A DNA stretch of 9,684 nucleotides from Clostridiales bacterium (GTDB taxonomy: Bacteria; Bacillota; Clostridia; Lachnospirales; Anaerotignaceae), in NCBI GenBank assembly GCA_019423725.1, contig JAHZAW010000018.1:8129-17812 (forward strand), given 5' to 3'. Of the stretch, positions 5,543 through 9,684 are shown piece by piece. Numbering within the stretch: the stretch's first letter is position 1; each line of letters begins with the position of its first letter. The notes under the pieces are model-generated. The model was not told the DNA's origin. It ran no database searches and saw only the letters and a list, made by a program, of their open reading frames with translations. Position numbers and translations under genes: made by a program.

Positions 5543-6326
5543 AGTATCGCCAAACCAGGAAAACTTCGTAAAAACAGTCAAACGCAGAAAAGCCAAGGTC
5601 TCATTTCTGCGTCTGTTTATTCTCATAGCATTTCTGGTAATATGGGAAGTGTCAGCAAAATGCGGACTTATAGATGAATTCATATTCAGCTGTCCGTCAT
5701 CCATGGTAAAGGCCGCAGTTTATATGATAAAGGACGGCACACTGTTTTACCATACGGGCATTACAGCCGCCGAAACCATAACAGGATTTATGCTGGGAAC
5801 GCTGATCGGTACAGCCGCAGCCATACTTTTATGGTGGAACAAGACAGCTTCTGATGTGGCTCAGCCCTATCTTGTCATACTCAACAGTCTGCCTAAAACC
5901 GCCCTTGCTCCCATAATAATCGTATGGCTTGGAAACAACACAAAATCCATTATGCTCATAGCCCTGCTTACATCAGTTATAATAACCATAATGACAGTAC
6001 TTGGCGGATTCAATGAAACAGACAAAGATAAAATAAAGCTGGTTGCCATATTAGGCGGCACAAAACGCCAGATCCTTACAAATGTCGTCATACCGTCAAA
6101 TATACCTGTCATATTCAACGCTCTTAAAATAAATGTAGGGCTTTCTTTTGTTGGAGTAATAGTCGGAGAATTCCTTGTTGGAAAAGCCGGCCTTGGATAC
6201 CTTATCGTTTATTCTTCACAGATATTCAAGCTGGATAATGTTATGATGAGTGTATGTATACTGTCACTTATGGCAGCAGTTATGTATAAAATAGTGTCAT
6301 TCATAGAAAACAAATATATAAAGTAA
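5535..6326 (+). CDS. ABC transporter permease, NitT/TauT (SsuC-like) family
   Basis: A complete 263-residue inner-membrane permease with about six hydrophobic segments (roughly 24-41, 77-100, 111-131, 139-158, 200-215 and 236-256). The EAA loop for docking the ATPase is visible as AILGGTKRQILTNVVIPSNI followed by PVIFNALKI (residues 171-199), and GEFLVGKAGLGYLI (211-224) is a family hallmark. The ATG at 5535 lies 10 bases after GGAGGGAG (5517-5524) and overlaps the end of the ATPase by 8 bases, which indicates translational coupling. An upstream in-frame TTG at 5526 is too close to the ribosome site. Its partner ATPase is broken by the insert and no substrate-binding protein gene is next to it, so the importer is probably inactive in this strain unless another ATPase serves it. 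Substrate unknown. Confidence 0.92.
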   Translation: MCKVSPNQENFVKTVKRRKAKVSFLRLFILIAFLVIWEVSAKCGLIDEFIFSCPSSMVKAAVYMIKDGTLFYHTGITAAETITGFMLGTLIGTAAAILLWWNKTASDVAQPYLVILNSLPKTALAPIIIVWLGNNTKSIMLIALLTSVIITIMTVLGGFNETDKDKIKLVAILGGTKRQILTNVVIPSNIPVIFNALKINVGLSFVGVIVGEFLVGKAGLGYLIVYSSQIFKLDNVMMSVCILSLMAAVMYKIVSFIENKYIK

Positions 6327-6344
6327 CAAAAGATAATAACACTC

Positions 6345-6364
6345 CTGCGCGCCTTTTGGCGCAG
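6345..6364 (+). terminator. hairpin after the permease gene
   Basis: CTGCGCGCC pairs with GGCGCAG around TTTT, with a two-base bulge. It is GC-rich but lacks a direct T-run, so it probably helps the next hairpin or stabilises the 3' end. Confidence 0.45.
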
Positions 6365-6371
6365 TAAAAGA

Positions 6372-6398
6372 GGCAGCCTTTTTAAGACTGCCCCTTTT
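6372..6398. terminator. second hairpin, probable terminator of the ABC unit
   Basis: GGCAGCCTT pairs with AAGACTGCC around TTT, with one C-A mismatch on plus (a T-G wobble on minus), followed by CCTTTTAT. It can act on either strand. Confidence 0.65.
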
Positions 6399-6406
6399 AT
6401 ATTAAC

Positions 6407-6435
6407 TAAAAACGGACTTCCTTCCGGAAGTCCGT
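6407..6435 (-). terminator. terminator of the NlpC/P60 gene
   Basis: On the minus strand ACGGACTTCC pairs perfectly with GGAAGTCCGT around a 4-base loop and is followed by TTTTTAG. It lies 21 bases after the stop codon of the hydrolase gene. Confidence 0.88.
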
Positions 6436-6456
6436 CATATTTACATATATTTCTTT

Positions 6457-7554
6457 TTACAGCACTCTCTTTGCACTTGCGTATGTCTGCATGCTGTATG
6501 AGTCATAAAGACTGCTTATTATAACGCCTGTAGTCTTTCCTGATGATGAATGGATATAGTATCCGTCATGCATATAAATTCCTACATGGTCTATGGTTCC
6601 GTTTCCATCGTTATCAAAGAATACCAGGTCTCCGGCTGAAAGTTCTTCCTTATCGATGAACTTTCCATCCGCCGCTTCCATTGAAGCTGATGATCTGTTA
6701 AGGGAAATACCAAATTTTGCGTATACTGAATAAACAAATCCTGAGCAGTCTACACCGCTGTTAAGATTTGTTCCGCCCCATTCATAGGGTGTTCCAAGAA
6801 ATTGTTCGGCATATTCTATTATGTCCTTGCCAAGGCCCTCTACCTTATCCTTAGAGCCTGTCCTTATATTGATAAACTCTGAACTTACATATCCTTCTGA
6901 ACCATCGGGAGCCTCTACAAGCACCCATTCTCCATCGTCCTCGATCACATCAGCTGTTGTTCCAAGGGGAAGAATATTTATAACATTTCCATCAAGTGAA
7001 GGCTCTTCTCTGAGGTTAAGGCCTGTCTCCGCAATGATAACGGCATATTTTGAAGTATCATCTTCCTCTATCTCGATATTTTCAAGATCTTCAAGATAGT
7101 CTCCTACGATATAATCGCCGTATACATATCCTGTTTTTCCATTAAAATCAACAAAGTACCAGTTTCCTGTCCTTGAATATACTGTCAGCTCATCAAACTC
7201 TCCGAGAATCTCAATTACTTCTGATGAATCATCGGGTTCCTCGCGGAGTTTTATGTTGTCATCAGTAACGTATGCATCTGTCTCAACTATGTCAATATAA
7301 TCACTATGTATGTACGCGCTGTTTAATGTATCATATGAAACATTATACCAATCACCGTCTTTGCCTAATACGTTAACGTAATTTCCTTCATTAAGCTTTC
7401 CGATTACGTTAGAAGATGTTGAATTATATTCTCTTACATTTACAGCATTATCATTAAGCAGACCTCTGGTGTAGGCAAACGCTGAGACCGTAGCTCCTAT
7501 AGTCATCACGCATCCAAGGAGCGCGGATCTTACAAGCAGTTTTTTTATACTCAT
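6457..7554 (-). CDS. secreted cell-wall hydrolase: three SH3b domains plus NlpC/P60 peptidase
   Basis: A 365-residue exported peptidoglycan hydrolase. Residues 1-27 are a signal peptide (two lysines, then a hydrophobic core, with AFA before the likely cut after A27). Three bacterial SH3 domains follow at about 30-88, 93-153 and 170-231, each opening with a variant of the motif N-V-R-E (NAVNVREYN, NIKLREEPD, GLNLREEPS); they likely bind the wall. A short acidic linker (155-168) precedes the third. The NlpC/P60 domain (about 242-365) has catalytic Cys270 in GVDCSGFV, His323 in DHVGIY and His335 in YIHSSS. It probably cuts the gamma-D-Glu to diamino-acid bond of peptide stems, the usual family reaction. 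ATG 7552-7554 follows GGAGGA (7561-7566). It has its own strong promoter and terminator. Nothing is missing. Confidence 0.95.
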   Translation of the reverse strand: MSIKKLLVRSALLGCVMTIGATVSAFAYTRGLLNDNAVNVREYNSTSSNVIGKLNEGNYVNVLGKDGDWYNVSYDTLNSAYIHSDYIDIVETDAYVTDDNIKLREEPDDSSEVIEILGEFDELTVYSRTGNWYFVDFNGKTGYVYGDYIVGDYLEDLENIEIEEDDTSKYAVIIAETGLNLREEPSLDGNVINILPLGTTADVIEDDGEWVLVEAPDGSEGYVSSEFINIRTGSKDKVEGLGKDIIEYAEQFLGTPYEWGGTNLNSGVDCSGFVYSVYAKFGISLNRSSASMEAADGKFIDKEELSAGDLVFFDNDGNGTIDHVGIYMHDGYYIHSSSGKTTGVIISSLYDSYSMQTYASAKRVL

Positions 7555-7595
7555 CTTTAGTCCTCCAATAATTATTACAAATATGTTACGTTTTT

Positions 7596-7624
7596 ATTAT
7601 ACAAAGGTTGCATAGCCTTGTCAA
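7596..7624 (-). promoter_or_regulatory. consensus sigma-A promoter of the NlpC/P60 gene
   Basis: On the minus strand TTGACA (7619-7624), exactly 17 bases of spacer and TATAAT (7596-7601), a perfect match to the housekeeping consensus. High constitutive expression is expected, with a leader of about 35 bases. Confidence 0.9.
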
Positions 7625-7718
7625 CATTTTTATTCCTGTTTTCGCCGGTAAATTATATTGTATTCCGACTAAAAATGTGTTTATAATTAAGTTAATAATT
7701 GTCATTTTCAATAATTTT

Positions 7719-7745
7719 TTGACATTCCGCATAATATGGTATAAA
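7719..7745 (+). promoter_or_regulatory. promoter of the AlbA_2/ATP-binding gene
   Basis: TTGACA (7719-7724) and TATAAA (7740-7745), with TGG before the -10 (extended -10). The 15-base spacer is short, so the extended -10 may compensate. A TGTCA at 7700-7704 forms a small inverted pair with the -35 TGACA, too weak to call an operator. Confidence 0.6.
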
Positions 7746-7798
7746 TAAAAAAGTATATTTTTATAACAAACAATTGGACTGTTTTGGAGGAAAGTGAT

Positions 7799-8953
7799 AT
7801 GACCATACAAAAGCTGGAGGAACTATTAAAAGCCGGTGAGAGCGAAAAACTTGATTACAAACAGGAATTTTCGCTGGATACAGAGACTAAGAAAAAAGAA
7901 TTTGTAAAGGACATCACGGCCATCGCGAACTCAAAGGGCGGAAGAGGATATCTAATATTCGGCGTAACTGACAAAACAAGAAAAGTTGTAGGCATCGGCC
8001 AAAGGCATCCATCTGAAGAAACCGTATTCCAAGTCATAAGCACCAGATGTGATCCCCCTGTACCGGTAAGGTATGAAGAGATCAATTATAAAGGAAAGAC
8101 TGTCATAGTGCTGACCATATTTAAAAGCAGCCAGAGACCCCACCAGATACTTCAGACGGGCACATTTTACATAAGGCGCGGCTCAACGACTGATATTGCC
8201 AGAAGATATGAGATAGCATCCATGCTCCAGGACAACGGCCTTGTATGCTATGAGACAACGGCCATAAGAAACGCGTCTCTATCTGATTTTGACCAGGATA
8301 TGCTGGATAAATATCTTCTAAAGCGGTTCGCCGGGGACGAGAAAGCCCATCTGCTTATACTGGAAAGCATGGGGTTCATATCCTATAATAATGAAGCAAA
8401 GGAATATAACCCGACAGCTGGAGGCCTGCTCATATTCGGAAAGATGCCCCAGAGATTTCTGCCGTCAACTGGTATCCGTGTAGAGTTCAACTCAAAGACA
8501 ACTTTATTTGAAGGCAATATACCGACAATGCTGGACAGTATAGAAAAATTTATATCCGAAAAGGCACTTTTAAAGGATTATCCCATCAATGCCATTTATG
8601 AAGCCCTTTACAATGCCGTTGTCCACAGGGACTACTGGGACAATACCAGAGAGACTGTGGTAATAATACGCCACAAAAGCGTAGAAATAACCAATCCAGG
8701 AGCCATATGGAACACGGACGGCATTATAAATATGGAAAATGATATTTACCCGCCCAGACGAAACAGCTGGCTGTACCAAAGACTTCTTTTGACCGATAAA
8801 AAAGACCGTTTTTTAAACAGTCCCATAGGCATAAGGACTCTTAATGACAGCTTTGAAAAATACGGTCTTAGGGTAAAATACATAAATCTCGTTAAAAAGA
8901 ATCTGTTTAAAGTCGTTCTTCCGGGAATAGACGATATAAAAAGCAGCTTATAA
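7799..8953 (+). CDS. AlbA_2 (Schlafen-like) and RecG-like ATP-binding domain protein
   Basis: A 384-residue protein with two recognisable parts. Residues about 10-135 form an AlbA_2/Schlafen-like putative nucleic-acid-binding domain, with ESEKLDYKQEF (14-24), ITAIANSKGGRGYLIFGVTD (39-58) and FYIRRGSTT (123-131). A middle region (about 155-255) carries TAGGLLIFGKMPQRF. Residues about 262-375 are a GHKL/HATPase-like ATP-binding region with the N-box EALYNAVVHRDY (268-279) and VEITNPGAI (295-303). Proteins of this build are often labelled transcriptional regulators or RecG-like, but the helicase core of RecG is absent. Roles in regulation or phage defence have been proposed for relatives; none can be proved here. 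ATG 7799 follows GGAGG (7786-7790); an in-frame TTG at 7784 lies before that site. It is a single-gene unit, diverging from the NlpC/P60 gene. Confidence 0.88.
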   Translation: MTIQKLEELLKAGESEKLDYKQEFSLDTETKKKEFVKDITAIANSKGGRGYLIFGVTDKTRKVVGIGQRHPSEETVFQVISTRCDPPVPVRYEEINYKGKTVIVLTIFKSSQRPHQILQTGTFYIRRGSTTDIARRYEIASMLQDNGLVCYETTAIRNASLSDFDQDMLDKYLLKRFAGDEKAHLLILESMGFISYNNEAKEYNPTAGGLLIFGKMPQRFLPSTGIRVEFNSKTTLFEGNIPTMLDSIEKFISEKALLKDYPINAIYEALYNAVVHRDYWDNTRETVVIIRHKSVEITNPGAIWNTDGIINMENDIYPPRRNSWLYQRLLLTDKKDRFLNSPIGIRTLNDSFEKYGLRVKYINLVKKNLFKVVLPGIDDIKSSL

Positions 8954-8981
8954 CCACATATATAATGTATAATAAAACAAC

Positions 8982-9018
8982 AAGGGTACATCAGCATATC
9001 ACTGACTGTACCCTTATA
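8982..9018. terminator. bidirectional terminator between the AlbA_2 gene and the GNAT gene
   Basis: AAGGGTACA (8982-8990) pairs with TGTACCCTT (9007-9015). The stem is extended inward by TCAG with CTGA and a one-base bulge. AT-rich tails follow on both strands. The hairpin ends a few bases from the GNAT stop codon. Confidence 0.8.
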
Positions 9019-9020
9019 TT

Positions 9021-9479
9021 TTAATTTCTTATATCAATGAGACTTTTTTCAAGACAGACCATATCCTTAAGTCTTATTCCGTCTTCATAAATAGGTTTAT
9101 CATAATTGTTGACAAAAAAATCCTTTATGCAGTAACTTCTTCTGAATCCGCAGTTTTCATAAAATGGGACCGTAAGTTTACTATCACCTGTACCTACCCT
9201 TATTATATCAAAGTCATTTTTATATTTATTTTCTATAAACTCAATAAGTTTTTTGCCGTATCCTTTTTTCTGATGCTCAGGATAGACCGCAATATTCTTT
9301 ATTTCTATAACATTATCCCCTTCCTGTGTGACGACACACTCCGCTTTTATACCTCCATCATCTAAAACAAACATTTTTCCTCTCTCAAGGTATTTATCTA
9401 CCATCTTTTCCTCTTCATCAGCCAGAAGAAGTAGTTCAATATATATTTTTTTACCTTCTTTTATTTCTCTTATTTCCAT
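9021..9479 (-). CDS. GNAT family N-acetyltransferase, YvbK-like
   Basis: A complete 152-residue acetyl-CoA-dependent N-acetyltransferase of the GNAT fold. Motif A is NIAVYPEHQKKGYGKKLIEF (residues 62-81), with the acetyl-CoA loop Q70-x-x-G73-x-G75. The next part, VGTGDSKLTVPFYENCGFRR (95-114), holds the conserved FY-x-x-x-GF turn. The segment DFFVNNYDKPIYEDGIRLKD (120-139) and the opening LLLLADEEE closely resemble, from memory, the YvbK proteins of Bacillus. The substrate is not established from sequence; small amines or aminoglycoside-like compounds are family possibilities only. The ATG at 9477-9479 is preceded by GGGGAAGGG, a weak ribosome site, so translation may be modest. The gene lies between two hairpins and is its own unit. 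Confidence 0.88.
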   Translation of the reverse strand: MEIREIKEGKKIYIELLLLADEEEKMVDKYLERGKMFVLDDGGIKAECVVTQEGDNVIEIKNIAVYPEHQKKGYGKKLIEFIENKYKNDFDIIRVGTGDSKLTVPFYENCGFRRSYCIKDFFVNNYDKPIYEDGIRLKDMVCLEKSLIDIRN

Positions 9480-9512
9480 AGGCCCTTCCCCAATAAATTA
9501 TTATCTTCTTTA

Positions 9513-9541
9513 ATTATAAATAACAAACCGGAGATATTCCA
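9513..9541 (-). promoter_or_regulatory. candidate promoter of the GNAT gene
   Basis: On the minus strand TATAAT (9513-9518) stands 17 bases after the weak -35 TGGAAT (9536-9541). The -35 box and most of the spacer fall inside the hairpin of the upstream terminator, so the two signals would share bases. Tentative. Confidence 0.35.
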
Positions 9542-9562
9542 TCAAAAACTGAATATCTCCGG
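9518..9562 (-). terminator. terminator of the trpS-like gene
   Basis: CCGGAGATATTC pairs with GAATATCTCCGG in a perfect 12-base stem around an 11-base loop. On the minus strand it is followed by a T-rich tail (TTTGTTATTT). It follows the stop codon of the partial gene by 20 bases. Confidence 0.85.
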
Positions 9563-9582
9563 TCAAAATTCACATAATTAAA

Positions 9583-9684
9583 TTATCTTACTCTGTCAGG
9601 GAAACCTATCTTTCTATGAACCTTTGTAAGAGTCTTACGGGCAATAGCCTGTGCTCTTTCAGCATTTGTTTTGATTATTCCATC
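9583..9684 (-). CDS. trpS: C-terminus of a probable tryptophanyl-tRNA synthetase (partial)
   Basis: Only the last 33 codons and the stop TAA (9583-9585) are in the window; the rest lies beyond base 9684. The text NAERAQAIARKTLTKVHRKI followed by GF matches the usual end of bacterial TrpS, where a helix with A-x-A-I-A-x-x-T-L-x-x-V leads to a short tail with a conserved G-F/L. If so, the enzyme charges tRNA-Trp in the cytoplasm. No catalytic motif is in view, so the call rests on this short tail alone. A strong terminator follows. Confidence 0.65.
   Translation of the reverse strand, partial: DGIIKTNAERAQAIARKTLTKVHRKIGFPDRVR

Noticed and set aside
7700..7724. TGTCA and TGACA as a possible operator before the AlbA_2 gene.
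   Set aside because: Only five bases per arm, 15 bases apart, and one arm is simply the -35 box; chance is likely.
1..9684. CRISPR array, tRNA, rRNA or riboswitch.
   Set aside because: No evenly spaced repeats, no cloverleaf or rRNA text, and no long structured leader was seen; all leaders are short.

Overview
The window looks like a chromosomal stretch from a low- to mid-GC Gram-positive anaerobe, most likely a member of Clostridia such as Lachnospiraceae. This is inferred from strong GGAGG-type ribosome sites, TATAAT/TTGACA promoters, an M16-like YfmF, a Mrp/NBP35 carrier with an N-terminal cysteine cluster, a PflX-type radical SAM protein and a YvbK-like acetyltransferase. Genes are on both strands, mostly as one-gene units closed by clear hairpin terminators. 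No stretch above 300 bases lacks a gene. The longest gaps (about 200 to 245 bases, at 1985-2186 and 7555-7798) hold promoters.

Layout. 1-1063 (minus) is a YfmF-like M16 protein cut by the window edge. 1169-1645 (plus) is a hotdog-fold thioesterase, divergent from it. 1763-1984 (minus) is a 73-residue CxxC protein, and 2187-3083 (plus) is a COG1313/PflX-like radical SAM protein. From 3169 to 6326 lies a NitT/TauT-type ABC transporter unit, ATPase then permease. Then come a secreted SH3-SH3-SH3-NlpC/P60 cell-wall hydrolase (6457-7554, minus), an AlbA_2/Schlafen-like protein with a RecG-like ATP-binding C-terminal half (7799-8953, plus), a YvbK-like GNAT acetyltransferase (9021-9479, minus) and the last codons of what looks like tryptophanyl-tRNA synthetase (9583-9684, minus).

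The main discovery is in the transporter. Its ATPase gene is cut in the middle of the Walker A motif, directly after the GK codons, by about 1.6 kb of foreign-looking sequence. The left piece (from 3169) ends in GPSGCGK, and the right piece resumes in the same frame with GKSTLL at 4928. Joining them at the shared GGTAAA restores a 249-residue ATPase with no base lost. The insert holds two complete convergent genes, a maltose-O-acetyltransferase-like hexapeptide enzyme and a Mrp/NBP35 Fe-S carrier ATPase, and no transposase or recombinase. Both junctions carry a 12-base direct repeat with one mismatch (GGATGCGGTAAA and GGATGAGGTAAA). A 16-base inverted repeat (14 of 16 matching) lies just inside the ends. 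If the segment circularised at GGTAAA, the inverted repeats would flank that core almost symmetrically, as at a recombination site. This suggests a non-autonomous cassette moved by an enzyme supplied in trans, possibly reversibly. That is inference; the split gene and the repeats are seen directly.

The remaining genes appear functionally independent of each other: protein modification or peptidase-like (yfmF), thioester hydrolysis, Fe-S/radical chemistry, cell-wall turnover, a regulator or defence candidate, and small-molecule acetylation.
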